DNA of 45,697 nucleotides, taken from Desulfobacteraceae bacterium. GTDB lineage: Bacteria; Desulfobacterota; Syntrophobacteria; Syntrophobacterales; Syntrophobacteraceae. The position numbers and the translations under genes were made by a program. Under the pieces are notes generated by a model that worked only from the letters and a program-made list of their open reading frames with translations, made no database searches and had not been told where the DNA came from. This document shows, in pieces, positions 15,091 through 23,802 of the stretch (positions within the stretch are counted from its first letter, which is position 1; each line of letters opens with the position of its first letter). The stretch spans positions 1 to 45,697 of the forward strand of contig JAJFVB010000150.1 of NCBI GenBank assembly GCA_021372055.1, read 5' to 3'.

Positions 15091-16932
15091 TCACCCCTTC
15101 TGCGTTGCGCTCTCCGAAAGAATGCCGTAGGGGTCGCCCACGAAAACGACGTGTCCGCTCCCGTTGGTCACCACCGGGATGTACTCGATCGAAATGGGAA
15201 CGGGCTGCGAGAGCTTCACGAAGGTCTGGCTGTCCCCGTTCAGGATCGTGGACATCTTCTGGGCGTACGGGCTCCCATCGTCCTTGAGAAGCGTTGCCGC
15301 AAGTTCGACCGCCTTTTCCACGCGGATGCAGCCATGAGAGAAATCGCGCCGGGTCCTCTGGAAAAGCCCCTTCTTCGGCGTGTCATGGAGGTAAACCGCA
15401 TAGACGTTGGGGAATTCGAATTTCACGCGGCCCAATGCGTTTTTCGGGCCGGGCCGTTGGAAGATTCTCGGTTCCCCCCACGTATGCAGAGACGCCATTT
15501 GGACGTACCCGTGACGGGTGAAGTACTCGGGGTCGGACTTCGCCTCCGCGTTGAGTTCCATGCGGATGCGGTCGGACACGTACCATCGGGGATTGAGGAT
15601 CACCTGCTCGATTTCGCTGGAAAGAGTCGGGGTCTGGTTCTCTCCGATCATCTTGCCGCGGTACTTCACTTTTTTCCCGGAGGATTTCCCCACGATCACC
15701 CGATGGGTCTCCGAAATCTTGCCGTCCTTGTAGTACTCGAGCTGGAACTGCGGAATGTTGATCTTGATGTAGCGCTGGTGCCCGCGCTCCTGGCCCTGCC
15801 GGAGCATTTTCAGGGAGTAGGCCACCAGATCGGCCTTGGCCTGGAAGGGCATGTTGAGCCAATCTCTTGTTCCCTGGCCGATCACCCCGTCGGGTTCGAG
15901 CAGATGCGCGCTCTGGAATTCCTTGACCGCGCGCACGGTTTCGGGATCATAGACTCCGGTGATGTGACCCGTGTAGAGGCCTTCCTGGTGCAGCCGTTTC
16001 TGGAGATCTCGGATATGGTTGCCGCTCTCGCCGGGGCGGACCTTGGTCGAGACGGCGAACTTTTGCTGCGGGCCCTGGGCTGCGAGTTTCCTGTAGCGCC
16101 CGTAGGCGGCCGCCAAGGCTTCATAGTTGCTGCCGGAGGGCTTCAGGTCGGCGAGAAATTTGGTAAGCGAGATCTCGCCCGCGAGCGCCCGCACCTGGTC
16201 GCTTGCGGAAGAAGGATTCATCTCCCGCGCATAGAGAACAAAATTGGAAGCGAGCCGATTGTCGATATCGGCGGCTGCGGCAAATGCTTCATGGTATCGC
16301 TTCAGCCGCACGGCGGGATCGACCGATTGTGACGGCGCCTGGCTGCGTCCGTTTGAATTCGAGGCGGCGGAACCACGGGAATCCGGCGTCACGGGTTGCG
16401 AAAGCTGGTCCGCGTTGGTGTCCTTGAAATCGGGATCGACTCCCCTCAGCACGAGCCTGCACTGATCAAGGCCGTCGATCTTTTTGGAAAGCTCCTCCAA
16501 CCTGTAGGGTTTCGGGTTGATGGCTTCGCTTTCCAGCCCGCCCAGCCGCTTCAGGAGCAGCTTGCCGCTTTCGTTCAGGGCAAATTGAGCGTCGATGAAA
16601 AAGGGTTTCCACTCGTTTTTCTGGTATGCCAGGCTCACTGCGTCCGGCTCCGTTCCGCCGATGTTTTCAGCGGGAAGGCTCTCCCAGATGTGGGCGCGCC
16701 AGAGCCCTGAGGTCGCTTTGTTGGGCGCGGCCGGCAGGGCCTTCTCTACGACGTGCGCCGGGGTTTTTCCCTCCACGGGAGCCGGAGCCTCGTCGGTTAC
16801 AACACCCGGGGCGGTCCCGAGCGCGACAGGCTGGCGATCGTAAAGATTACGAGCTTCGGCGGCGTGCGAATCGCCCGCTCCGAACAGAGCAAGAACGGCA
16901 AGGGGCACCAAAAGGCAGCTAAAGGTCCGCAT
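15091..16932 (-). CDS. Secreted L,D-transpeptidase with peptidoglycan-binding domain (YcbB/LdtD type)
   Basis: A 613-residue exported protein. The signal peptide (about 1-24, ending SHA-A) is followed by the scaffold domain typical of YcbB-like enzymes (KNEWKPFFIDAQFALNESGK, then a long Ser/Gln-rich linker). Next come a PG_binding_1 domain (about 297-360, GNHIRDLQKRLHQEGLYTG) and the YkuD catalytic domain (about 385-540), with the nucleophile motif SHGCIRVE preceded by the conserved YLHDTP. It makes 3-3 mDAP crosslinks or attaches lipoproteins to peptidoglycan. It starts 17 bases after the Cys-rich gene and should be cotranscribed with it. An M74 endopeptidase lies downstream on the same strand after an AT-rich gap. 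The family is secure; the exact crosslinking reaction is inferred. Confidence 0.94.
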   Translation of the reverse strand: MRTFSCLLVPLAVLALFGAGDSHAAEARNLYDRQPVALGTAPGVVTDEAPAPVEGKTPAHVVEKALPAAPNKATSGLWRAHIWESLPAENIGGTEPDAVSLAYQKNEWKPFFIDAQFALNESGKLLLKRLGGLESEAINPKPYRLEELSKKIDGLDQCRLVLRGVDPDFKDTNADQLSQPVTPDSRGSAASNSNGRSQAPSQSVDPAVRLKRYHEAFAAAADIDNRLASNFVLYAREMNPSSASDQVRALAGEISLTKFLADLKPSGSNYEALAAAYGRYRKLAAQGPQQKFAVSTKVRPGESGNHIRDLQKRLHQEGLYTGHITGVYDPETVRAVKEFQSAHLLEPDGVIGQGTRDWLNMPFQAKADLVAYSLKMLRQGQERGHQRYIKINIPQFQLEYYKDGKISETHRVIVGKSSGKKVKYRGKMIGENQTPTLSSEIEQVILNPRWYVSDRIRMELNAEAKSDPEYFTRHGYVQMASLHTWGEPRIFQRPGPKNALGRVKFEFPNVYAVYLHDTPKKGLFQRTRRDFSHGCIRVEKAVELAATLLKDDGSPYAQKMSTILNGDSQTFVKLSQPVPISIEYIPVVTNGSGHVVFVGDPYGILSESATQKG

Positions 16933-16949
16933 AGGACAAGTCCTGAAAT

Positions 16950-17198
16950 TTATGAGCGTTTTTTTCCAAAAGCAGGATCATTCTCGTTGACTTTGTTGTA
17001 GCACAGGATTTGTTCTTCAATGCTCATCTTGGGTGCGCAATCCACCGATCTGCCGCTTCGGCACGCATTGCAGCGCGAATCGCTGCAAAACTGGCAGAAG
17101 TGGCAGTCAGGGCAATTGTGCTTTTTAGGGACCTTTTTCCCGGATGAGCTCCCCGCATCGGCTGGTTTGGCTGAGCCAGCACCCCGATGGCATCCCAT
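16950..17198 (-). CDS. Small Cys-rich protein (possible metal or Fe-S binder)
   Basis: An 82-residue protein of unknown function. The ATG at 17198 is supported by GGGAG 7 bases upstream; a longer in-frame version to 17552 would run antisense through tadA and is rejected. The centre carries eight Cys and a His in a compact cluster: C-P-D-C-H-F-C-Q-F-C, then CNAC, then C in SVDCAPK, and a further Cys in EEQILCYNK. This spacing (CxxCxxCxxC...CxxC) is like small zinc or iron-sulfur proteins, but I do not recognise the family. There is no signal peptide or membrane segment; the N-terminus (GAGSAKPADAGSSSGKK) looks flexible. It is the first gene of a two-gene unit with the L,D-transpeptidase, behind a promoter-like site at 17311-17339. 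Confidence 0.75.
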   Translation of the reverse strand: MGCHRGAGSAKPADAGSSSGKKVPKKHNCPDCHFCQFCSDSRCNACRSGRSVDCAPKMSIEEQILCYNKVNENDPAFGKKRS

Positions 17199-17310
17199 GT
17201 ACTTTCTCCCGCATGCCTGAACGCGCCGATCCGCCTGTTCCGGCGGCACGTCCCGGAACGAAGCCGAAGTACTAATTGTGTACTCGCTCCGCTCTCCTCG
17301 AAAGCTCTTT

Positions 17311-17339
17311 TCTATATACCAAAACTGTGTTATTGGCAA
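17311..17339 (-). promoter_or_regulatory. Probable sigma-70 promoter of the Cys-rich/L,D-transpeptidase unit
   Basis: Minus strand: TTGCCA (17334-17339), 17 bases, TATAGA (17311-17316). It predicts a leader of about 105 bases before the ATG at 17198 and diverges from tadA, whose start is at 17374. Confidence 0.5.
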
Positions 17340-17373
17340 TCGGCATGGCGGAATCGGATCGGTAGGGGTACTG

Positions 17374-17844
17374 TTGAAGAGCGACTTTTTCTTTATGGGC
17401 CTCGCTTTGGAGGAGGCTAAAAAAGCGTACGGGCTCTCCGAGGTCCCTGTCGGAGCGGTGCTTGTCAGCGACTCCCTCGAGATCCTGTCGGCGGCGCACA
17501 ATATGCCTATTCTGTCCGGCGATCCCACGGCGCACGCCGAAATTTTGGCCATCAGGTCGGCCGCCTGCGGGACTGGAAACTACAGGCTGCCCGAAAGCAT
17601 CCTGTATGTGACCCTCGAACCGTGCGCGATGTGTGTCGGGGCCATGCTCCAAGCGAGAGTCAGGCGACTTGTTTTCGGCGCGCGCGATCCCAGGTCGGGG
17701 GCCGCCGGCAGTGTCGTGGACCTGACGCAGGTGGCTTCCTTCAACCACAGCATAGAGGTGACCGGGGATGTGCGGGCGGAAGAATGCGCCGATATCCTGA
17801 GGCGGTTTTTTCGAGAGCGCCGTGCTGATCGGACAAGGATTTGA
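17374..17844 (+). CDS. tadA: tRNA(adenine34) deaminase TadA
   Basis: A 156-residue zinc-dependent cytidine/deoxycytidylate-deaminase-fold enzyme that converts the A34 wobble base of tRNA-Arg(ACG) to inosine. It has the zinc and catalytic motif HAE (residues 54-56) and PCAMC (83-87), plus FGARDPRSGAAGS and the C-terminal ADILRRFFRERR helix. I chose a TTG start at 17374 because TAGGGG lies just upstream and the resulting N-terminus (..DFFFMGLALEEAKKA) matches the usual TadA beginning; no suitable ATG exists at that point. An in-frame upstream extension to 17278 would overlap the opposite promoter. It precedes two tRNA-Ser genes, which are not its substrates as far as is known. Confidence 0.94.
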   Translation: MKSDFFFMGLALEEAKKAYGLSEVPVGAVLVSDSLEILSAAHNMPILSGDPTAHAEILAIRSAACGTGNYRLPESILYVTLEPCAMCVGAMLQARVRRLVFGARDPRSGAAGSVVDLTQVASFNHSIEVTGDVRAEECADILRRFFRERRADRTRI

Positions 17845-17892
17845 TATTGCTGCTTAAGTTTACGCGGCTTGAAGGCTTTTGCGATTTTTGGT

Positions 17893-17920
17893 TTGAATTG
17901 TTTTCGGCTTGTTTTACAAT
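17893..17920 (+). promoter_or_regulatory. Promoter of the tRNA-Ser genes
   Basis: TTGAAT (17893-17898), 16 bases, TACAAT (17915-17920), followed by a GC-rich discriminator GCGCCC. That discriminator is the pattern of stringently controlled stable-RNA promoters. The first tRNA begins about 50 bases downstream. Confidence 0.65.
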
Positions 17921-17972
17921 GCGCCCTTTAAAGCTCGGTTGCCGGACGCGTTCCGGAAGCCGGGCGCAAAGC

Positions 17973-18068
17973 GGAGAGGTACCGAAGTGGCCGTACCGGG
18001 CTCGACTCGAAATCGAGTTGTCCTGTGAAGAGCAGGGCACGTGGGTTCGAATCCCACCCTCTCCGCCA
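17973..18068 (+). tRNA. tRNA-Ser (anticodon CGA)
   Basis: Acceptor GGAGAGG pairs with CCTCTCC, followed by discriminator G and an encoded CCA (18066-18068). The anticodon stem-loop is CTCGA-CTCGAAA-TCGAG, giving anticodon CGA (codon UCG). A long variable arm and the T-loop GGTTCGAATCC confirm a class II serine tRNA. Length is 96 with CCA. Confidence 0.96.
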
Positions 18069-18133
18069 CCTTGCAATCCCTGGGGAAAAAGTATAGACTC
18101 GGCCTCCTTTTGAGGAAGATTGGCCGGTTTTGC

Positions 18134-18226
18134 GGAGAGATGTCCGAGAGGCTGAAGGAGCACGACTGGAAATCGTGTGTACGCCCAAAAGGTGTACCGA
18201 GGGTTCGAATCCCTCTCTCTCCGCCA
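18134..18226 (+). tRNA. tRNA-Ser (anticodon GGA)
   Basis: Acceptor GGAGAGA pairs with TCTCTCC, discriminator G, encoded CCA. The anticodon stem-loop is CACGA-CTGGAAA-TCGTG, giving GGA (codons UCC/UCU). It has the long variable arm and T-loop GGTTCGAATCC. It lies 65 bases after the first tRNA-Ser with no separate promoter seen, so it is probably cotranscribed. Confidence 0.96.
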
Positions 18227-18299
18227 CTTTTCTTTCAAGATAACAGCTATCGGCCATGGCAGGGCCAATGCCCCGTCAGAGCGCTCCCTCCCAAACATT

Positions 18300-20165
18300 A
18301 TGTCCTATCTCGTAATAGCCCGGAAATGGCGGCCGCAGACTTTTGAAGACGTCGTCGGACAGCCGCATGTCGTGCGAACGCTTCAAAACGCGATCAGGCT
18401 TGATCGCATCGCGCATGCCTACCTCTTTACGGGTGCGCGTGGCGTGGGCAAGACTTCCATCGCCCGCATCCTTGCCAAGGCGCTCAACTGCGAAAAAGGC
18501 CCGGCTCCGTCCCCCTGCAACGAGTGTTCGAACTGCCGCGAGATATCCCAGGGCAATTCCGTTGACGTGCTCGAAATTGACGGCGCGTCGAATCGCGGGA
18601 TCGACAGCATACGGGAGCTGAGGGAGACCGTCCGCTACAGGCCGGCCAAGGGGCGCTTTAAAGTATACATTATAGATGAAGTCCACATGCTGACGTCGGA
18701 GGCGTTCAACGCGCTGCTCAAAACGCTTGAGGAGCCGCCCCCGCATGTTGTCTTCCTGTTTGCGACAACGGAGCCTCACAAGCTGCCGGCCACCATTCTG
18801 AGCCGGTGCCAGAGGTTCGATTTCCGCCGCCTTACGCTCCCGCAGCTTCACGAGCATCTTGTGAAGATCACGAGCCGGGAGGGTGCGGATTTTTCTCCGA
18901 CCGTTCTTTATTCGATCGCGCGGGAGGCCGACGGAAGCATGCGGGATGCCCAGAGCCTCCTCGAACAGCTCCTTGCCTTCAGCGGTGACGGACTTCCCGA
19001 CGAAGAGGTCCTCGATATACTCGGAGTGATCGACCGCCAGAGTGTGCTGCGCGCCGGCGAAGCCGTGCTTTCCGGCGATGCGGGGGGATGTCTCGACCTG
19101 GTGGAGGATCTGTATCGTCGCGGTATAGATACCCGTCGCTTCTGCCAGCATCTGTGCGATCATTTCAGAAATCTTCTGTTTGTGGGGATCTCCGAGGACC
19201 GGGCCGGCAGGCTCGATCTGCCCGGCGACGAGAAGGAGTTTTTGAAACAGCAGGCGGCGAAGACCACTCCGGACACCCTTCACGTCTATTTTCAGATGCT
19301 CCTGCGGGGTGAGGAGGAGATCCGCCGTTCGAGCATGCCGAGGATAGCTCTTGAGATGCTGCTTCTCAGGATGGCGCAGCTTCCGGGGCTCGAGTCGATA
19401 GACCGGGTGCTCGACCGCATAGGGGATCTCGAACGCAGTCTGAAAGAGGGATTTCCCGTGTGTGATACGGCCCGCAGGGTTCCCGACGGGCGTACGGTCC
19501 GGAAGGAACCGCCTCAGCCGCCCCCGGTCGTACCCTCACGGGAGGAGCCGCCACGGGAGGAGTCGCAGGGACCGTCCGATCGGATTGCGCGGGATGATCT
19601 CAAGCGTGAAGTCCCGGAGCCGGAGACGGCTCCGGAGCAAGGACCGCCTTCCCCGCCTGAACCTGTGCTTCTTTCCGCCGAAGAGCCCATCGAGGTGCCG
19701 GAAGAGCCGCTGCCCGAGGTTGATGAGCCTTCGCCCGCGAAGGAATGCTCCGCGGGCGAGGCCGCCGATAGATGGCCGGAGTTTTTGCGAGCGCTCGAAA
19801 GCAGCCAGGCAATGATGTGCGCAAAGCTTTCTCACGGCAGGGTGGTGGCCGACGGGCCGAAGCTTGAGCTTGAAATTCCGGACGTCTACGAGAAGAGCGT
19901 GCGTGACCCCGATTTCGTCCAGAAGCTCAATGACGCCGCGCAGGCCTTCTTCGGCCGCAGGTTCGACTGGGTGGTCAAGACCATGGCGGGGGAACCGGCC
20001 GCACAGGGACACAAGGGTCCGAAACCGTCGGGGGGAAAGCAGATCGTCCACAATCCCGCCGTTCAGATGGCAATCGAGATTCTCGGAGCCGAGCTGATCG
20101 AGGTGAAGACGTCGAAGGGTTCGGGGCCGGGCCGGGGCGGCAAGGCAACGGAGCCGAGGTCGTAG
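18300..20165 (+). CDS. dnaX: DNA polymerase III subunits gamma/tau
   Basis: A 621-residue clamp-loader ATPase. Walker A is GARGVGKT (residues 45-52), the zinc-binding loop has NCEKG...CNECSNC, Walker B is YIIDEVHM, sensor 1 lies in FATTEPHKLPATILSRCQRF, and the collar domain follows. After about residue 400 comes a Pro/Glu-rich linker and a C-terminal tau-like domain. It loads the sliding clamp and couples the replisome. The ATG at 18300 gives the standard MSYLVIARKWRP N-terminus, although no good ribosome site precedes it. I saw no obvious A-AAA-AAG slippery site, so a programmed gamma product is not evident. It is first of the classic dnaX-ybaB-recR set and starts 73 bases after a tRNA-Ser. 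Confidence 0.97.
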   Translation: MSYLVIARKWRPQTFEDVVGQPHVVRTLQNAIRLDRIAHAYLFTGARGVGKTSIARILAKALNCEKGPAPSPCNECSNCREISQGNSVDVLEIDGASNRGIDSIRELRETVRYRPAKGRFKVYIIDEVHMLTSEAFNALLKTLEEPPPHVVFLFATTEPHKLPATILSRCQRFDFRRLTLPQLHEHLVKITSREGADFSPTVLYSIAREADGSMRDAQSLLEQLLAFSGDGLPDEEVLDILGVIDRQSVLRAGEAVLSGDAGGCLDLVEDLYRRGIDTRRFCQHLCDHFRNLLFVGISEDRAGRLDLPGDEKEFLKQQAAKTTPDTLHVYFQMLLRGEEEIRRSSMPRIALEMLLLRMAQLPGLESIDRVLDRIGDLERSLKEGFPVCDTARRVPDGRTVRKEPPQPPPVVPSREEPPREESQGPSDRIARDDLKREVPEPETAPEQGPPSPPEPVLLSAEEPIEVPEEPLPEVDEPSPAKECSAGEAADRWPEFLRALESSQAMMCAKLSHGRVVADGPKLELEIPDVYEKSVRDPDFVQKLNDAAQAFFGRRFDWVVKTMAGEPAAQGHKGPKPSGGKQIVHNPAVQMAIEILGAELIEVKTSKGSGPGRGGKATEPRS

Positions 20166-20278
20166 GCGATGAGTTTCGGAGGGTTCCGCTTTTTGAGCGG
20201 GCAAACCCGGGATCAAGCGCATATAATATGAATATCGAGCGATTTTCGAGCTGATTTTGAAATGGAGGAAAAGGGCTC

Positions 20279-20605
20279 ATGGCGAAGGGATTCAATCCGC
20301 TTCAGCAGGTGAAGGCGTTGCAGGAAAAGATGGCAAGGATTCAGGAAGAGCTTGCCCTGAAGACGGTCGAGGCATCCGCGGGCGGCGGCATGGTGGCCGT
20401 TGTGGTGAACGGAAAGCAGGAAGTGCTCGGCATCAAGATCGACCGCCAGGTGGTTGACCCGGAGGATGTCGAAATGCTGCAGGACCTTGTCGTTGCGGCC
20501 GTAAACGACGGGCTGAGAAAAGCCCAGGAACTGGCTGCTTCCGAAATGGGAAAACTCGCCGGGGGGCTGAACATTCCCGGTCTGAATATCCCGGGGCTCT
20601 TTTAA
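20279..20605 (+). CDS. ybaB: Nucleoid-associated protein YbaB/EbfC
   Basis: A 108-residue YbaB-family DNA-binding protein (dimeric tweezers fold). It has the N-terminal helix [16 protein letters not shown], the central strand region [24 protein letters not shown], and the helix [18 protein letters not shown]. The C-terminus ends in a small tandem repeat [12 protein letters not shown]. It binds DNA with little sequence preference; its place between dnaX and recR is conserved across bacteria. GGAGG lies 10 bases before the ATG, and recR follows after only 6 bases. Confidence 0.96.
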   Translation: MAKGFNPLQQVKALQEKMARIQEELALKTVEASAGGGMVAVVVNGKQEVLGIKIDRQVVDPEDVEMLQDLVVAAVNDGLRKAQELAASEMGKLAGGLNIPGLNIPGLF

Positions 20606-20611
20606 TCGTAC

Positions 20612-21211
20612 ATGAACGCATATCCGCCGATTCTGAACAATCTCATCCGCAGGCTGAGCCGTCTTCCGGGGTTGGGCGAGAAGAGCGCAACGCGAATAGC
20701 CATGTATCTTCTCAAGGCTCCCGTCGAAGAAACGGGAGAGCTTGCGGAAAATATCCTGCAACTGAGGGACAAGATTCGTACGTGCCCGATTTGCTTTCAT
20801 TTCACAGATGAGTCGGTTTGCGCCATATGCGGCGATCCCTCCCGCAACACCGGGGAGGTCTGTGTCGTTGAAAGTACGGCGGACCTGCTGGCAGTTGAGC
20901 AGTCGGGCGCATTCAGGGGGCGCTACCATGTGCTCCAGGGCGTTCTGGCTCCCCTGGACGGGATCGGTCCCGAGCAGATCCGCATAAAGGAGTTCCTGGC
21001 TCGCATCGATTCGGAAAAGATCACGGAAGTCATTATTGCGACCAATCCGAGCAGCGAAGGGGAAGCCACGGCGCATTACCTTCTGCAGCTGCTCAAAAAC
21101 CGTCCCGTCCGCGTGACGCGCATAGCCTCGGGGATTCCGATGGGAGGGGACCTTAAGTATACCGACCGGATCACCCTCGAACGGGCGTTGAGGGGGCGGC
21201 AGGCGTTTTGA
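20612..21211 (+). CDS. recR: Recombination mediator protein RecR
   Basis: 199 residues, the normal RecR length. It has a helix-hairpin-helix (LSRLPGLGEKSATRIA), a C4 zinc finger (CPIC...CAIC), a Toprim domain (VCVVESTADLLAVEQ...ATNPSSEGEATAHYL) and a Walker-B-like C-terminal segment (RIASGIPMGGDL). With RecF/RecO it loads RecA onto gapped DNA. Third gene of dnaX-ybaB-recR; no strong ribosome site precedes the ATG, consistent with translational coupling to ybaB. Confidence 0.97.
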   Translation: MNAYPPILNNLIRRLSRLPGLGEKSATRIAMYLLKAPVEETGELAENILQLRDKIRTCPICFHFTDESVCAICGDPSRNTGEVCVVESTADLLAVEQSGAFRGRYHVLQGVLAPLDGIGPEQIRIKEFLARIDSEKITEVIIATNPSSEGEATAHYLLQLLKNRPVRVTRIASGIPMGGDLKYTDRITLERALRGRQAF

Positions 21212-21774
21212 TCCTGATAAGGATTTGTGCAATTCCCGCAATGGCGAAACGAGGCCGATCCTCTCCGCCGCGGGTGGTCCCGGCGGTAAAACGGCTCCGG
21301 GACTATGTTTACCCTGCCTTCGGTTTGATTTCCCTTGTGGAGTGTTCCGATCCTAAATATTTGATTATATTGGCAGCGGGTCCGGGGCTTTATTTGGATC
21401 CCTCGTGACCACGGGAGAAGTGATAAATGTTATCTTATTCACGATCAATTTGATTGCGAATCTTTTTTCAAGGAAAATCCGAGTCCCATCATGCCGCTTT
21501 TACGGCAATTTCCGTAAAAAAGCTTGGCTCTCCCGGGCCGTGCAGTTATACTCAAGCACGCACATAGTTCACAATTTGATACCTGCTATTCTGAGGCAAT
21601 CAATCTTGTCGAAAATGCAAACGAGACAAAAAAGCCTTGACTTTTTTTTCACAAAGCGGGATAAGTCGGGCTTAGTGAGACATGTGTGGTTCGCCGCTTA
21701 GCTTGCTCAAGTGTGGAAAAGGGCTTCCTGAGGTGAGCGCTATTTGACTTGCAACGTTATTGTGGAGACAAACT
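21212..21774 (+). promoter_or_regulatory. Gene-free interval before porGDAB with candidate promoter and hairpin
   Basis: No convincing gene in these 563 bases. A perfect 8-bp stem TTTTACGG/CCGTAAAA (21498-21519, loop CAATTT) followed by AGC could be a weak terminator or leader structure. A candidate promoter is TTGACT (21637-21642), 17 bases, GATAAG (21660-21665), about 110 bases before porG. The second half of the interval is AT-richer than its surroundings. Confidence 0.35.
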
Positions 21775-22326
21775 ATGGTAGAAATTCGTTTTCATGGACG
21801 CGGAGGCCAGGGGGCCGTGACCTCTGCCGAACTGACGGCCCTGGCTGCAATCGAAGAAGGAAAATTTGCACAGGCTTTTCCAAGCTTCGGCCCGGAACGC
21901 CGTGGTGCGCCCGTTATGGCTTTCGTTCGGGTAAGTGAAACCCCGATCGTTACCCGGGAAAAGGTCTACGAACCGAACATCGTGATAGTCCTGGATCCTA
22001 CGCTCCTCAAGATCGTAAACGTTGAAGCTGGGCTCCAAAAAGGCGGGATCGTCATTCTGAATACATCGAAAAGCGTGGAGGAAATCCGCAAGGAAACCGG
22101 CCTGAAGGCAAAGCTGGCCACGGTCGATGCATCCAAGATTGCAATGGAAACCATGCGTGTGCCTATTACCAACACTACCATGTTAGGTGCTCTTGTCAAA
22201 GCCACAGGTCTGATCCAGCTGGCTGGGTTGAGCGAGCCGATTAAGCACCGCTTCGGTCCTATCGCCGAGAAGAACATCAATGCATGCACCCGTGCTTTCG
22301 AAGAAACTAAGGTAGTGGAGGGATAA
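21775..22326 (+). CDS. porG: 2-oxoacid (probably pyruvate):ferredoxin oxidoreductase, gamma subunit
   Basis: A 183-residue catalytic gamma subunit. It opens with the family signature [17 protein letters not shown] and continues with [20 protein letters not shown] and a middle DPTLL segment. It forms the CoA-transferring domain of four-subunit ketoacid oxidoreductases. The ATG at 21775 has GGAG 7 bases upstream. The gene order gamma-delta-alpha-beta and all four subunit lengths (183, 97, 392, 322) match the PorGDAB enzymes of Thermotoga and archaea, which is why pyruvate is preferred over 2-ketoisovalerate or 2-oxoglutarate. The substrate is still an inference. Confidence 0.9.
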   Translation: MVEIRFHGRGGQGAVTSAELTALAAIEEGKFAQAFPSFGPERRGAPVMAFVRVSETPIVTREKVYEPNIVIVLDPTLLKIVNVEAGLQKGGIVILNTSKSVEEIRKETGLKAKLATVDASKIAMETMRVPITNTTMLGALVKATGLIQLAGLSEPIKHRFGPIAEKNINACTRAFEETKVVEG

Positions 22327-22328
22327 CC

Positions 22329-22622
22329 GTGGCAAAAGAAACCGGAATCAAGAGCTGGAAAGAATTGAATCTCGGGATCGCCATCACCACGCCGGGAAAC
22401 GCCGCCGAGCTCAAGACCGGCGACTGGCGATCCATGCGGCCCGTGACGGACCGCGAGAAGTGCACCAAATGCGGCCAGTGCTATATTTACTGCCCTGATA
22501 TGGTCTACAGCAAAGACGCTGAGGGCTATTTCCCACAGGATTACTACTGGTGCAAGGGCTGCGGCATTTGCGCCAAGGAATGCCCGGTTGACGCGATTAC
22601 GATGATTCAGGAGGTCGACTAA
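22329..22622 (+). CDS. porD: 2-oxoacid:ferredoxin oxidoreductase, delta (ferredoxin-like) subunit
   Basis: A 97-residue subunit with two [4Fe-4S] motifs, [13 protein letters not shown] and [16 protein letters not shown], preceded by the typical [10 protein letters not shown] lead-in. It passes electrons from the TPP centre of the beta subunit to free ferredoxin. It starts with GTG, with GGAGGG 6-8 bases upstream overlapping the end of porG; only 2 bases separate it from the porG stop. Confidence 0.94.
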   Translation: MAKETGIKSWKELNLGIAITTPGNAAELKTGDWRSMRPVTDREKCTKCGQCYIYCPDMVYSKDAEGYFPQDYYWCKGCGICAKECPVDAITMIQEVD

Positions 22623-22623
22623 C

Positions 22624-23802
22624 ATGTCCAAACAAATTGGTATCGAAGTCTCTCTCGCTGTTGCCGAAGCGGTAGGACTGTGTGACGTCGACGTTGTTGC
22701 GGCCTACCCCATCACCCCACAGACGCACATTGTCGAGCACCTGTCCGAGCTGGTGGCCGACGGCCATCTGGATGCGGAATTCGTTCCCGTGGAATCCGAA
22801 CACAGCGCGATGAGCGCGTGCATCGGCTCCTCCGCCGCGGGCGCACGCACTTTTACTTCAACTTGCTCCCAGGGCTATGCCCTCATGTCGGAGCTGTGCT
22901 ATATCGCTTCGGCCCTGCGCCTTCCGATCGTCATGGCTGTGGCCAACCGCGCTCTGAGCGCACCGATCAACATCTGGAACGACCATGCCGATCTGATGTA
23001 TGCTCGTGACACCGGCTGGATTCAGCTCATTTCCGAAAGCGGCCAGGAAGCTGTCGACATGTCGATTCTCGGCTTCCGGATCGGTGAGGACAAAAGGGTG
23101 CTTCTCCCGGTGCAGGTGAACCTCGACGGTTTCACCCTGAGCCATTTTATCGAGCCGCTGACCATTCCCGATGCGGCCGACATCAAGAAGTTCCTGCCTC
23201 CCTACAAGCCGGCGCTTCGCCTCGACCCCGACAACCCCGCAACTCTCGGACCCGTGGGGATGCCGGACATCTATACGGAAGCCCGCAAGGCACAGGATGA
23301 GGCGCTGAAGGCTTCGAAGCCCATTATCGCCGAGATCTTCAAGGAATTCGGCAAGCAGTTCGGGCGGCACTACAACCTGGTCGAGAGCTATAAGGCAGAA
23401 GATGCCGAAACCATCATTGTCATAATGGGCAGTATTGCCCAGACCGCGATGACCGCTGTCGACCATCTGCGCTCACAGGGCAAAAAGGTCGGCATCGTAA
23501 GGCTTCGCGTGTTCAGGCCTTTCCCCGGCGCCGAGCTGTTCAATGCGATCAAGGGTGCGAAGAACCTGGTGATTCTGGACCGCGTTAAGTCTTTTGGCGG
23601 CGGAGAGATCTCCGGACCAGTGGCCCTCGAAATCAAGTCCGTCCTCTACGACAAGCAGCATCATCCCAAGGTGGGGAACTTCCTGGTCGGCCTTGGCGGC
23701 CGCGATGTGACTGTCCAGAATTTCGAGGAAATGGTGGAAAGAGTGGCCTCCGCGAAAATCGGTGACCTTCCAGCCTATGAATTCATCAATGTGAGGGAAT
23801 AA
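22624..23802 (+). CDS. porA: 2-oxoacid:ferredoxin oxidoreductase, alpha subunit
   Basis: A 392-residue alpha subunit. It has the N-terminal pyrimidine-binding fold with AAYPITPQTHIVEHLSE, SEHSAMSACIGSSAAGARTFTSTCSQGYALM and the segment around NIWNDHADLM, followed by the C-terminal domain with IIVIMGSIAQTAM and GIVRLRVFRPFPG. It builds the active site at the interface with the beta subunit. GGAGG lies 9 bases before the ATG, and the gene abuts porD and porB with no gaps of note, so all four are cotranscribed. Confidence 0.94.
   Translation: MSKQIGIEVSLAVAEAVGLCDVDVVAAYPITPQTHIVEHLSELVADGHLDAEFVPVESEHSAMSACIGSSAAGARTFTSTCSQGYALMSELCYIASALRLPIVMAVANRALSAPINIWNDHADLMYARDTGWIQLISESGQEAVDMSILGFRIGEDKRVLLPVQVNLDGFTLSHFIEPLTIPDAADIKKFLPPYKPALRLDPDNPATLGPVGMPDIYTEARKAQDEALKASKPIIAEIFKEFGKQFGRHYNLVESYKAEDAETIIVIMGSIAQTAMTAVDHLRSQGKKVGIVRLRVFRPFPGAELFNAIKGAKNLVILDRVKSFGGGEISGPVALEIKSVLYDKQHHPKVGNFLVGLGGRDVTVQNFEEMVERVASAKIGDLPAYEFINVRE

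Noticed and set aside
16950-17552. A 200-residue frame containing the Cys-rich protein
   Set aside because: The N-terminal 118 codons are antisense to tadA and have no family features; a good ribosome site supports the internal ATG at 17198.
18300-20165. Programmed -1 frameshift in dnaX
   Set aside because: I looked for an A6G-type slippery run followed by a stop in the -1 frame near the end of the ATPase core and found none convincing.
21208-21701. Plus-strand frames of 66 and 98 residues before porG
   Set aside because: No ribosome sites or family features, and they overlap the hairpin and promoter candidates.
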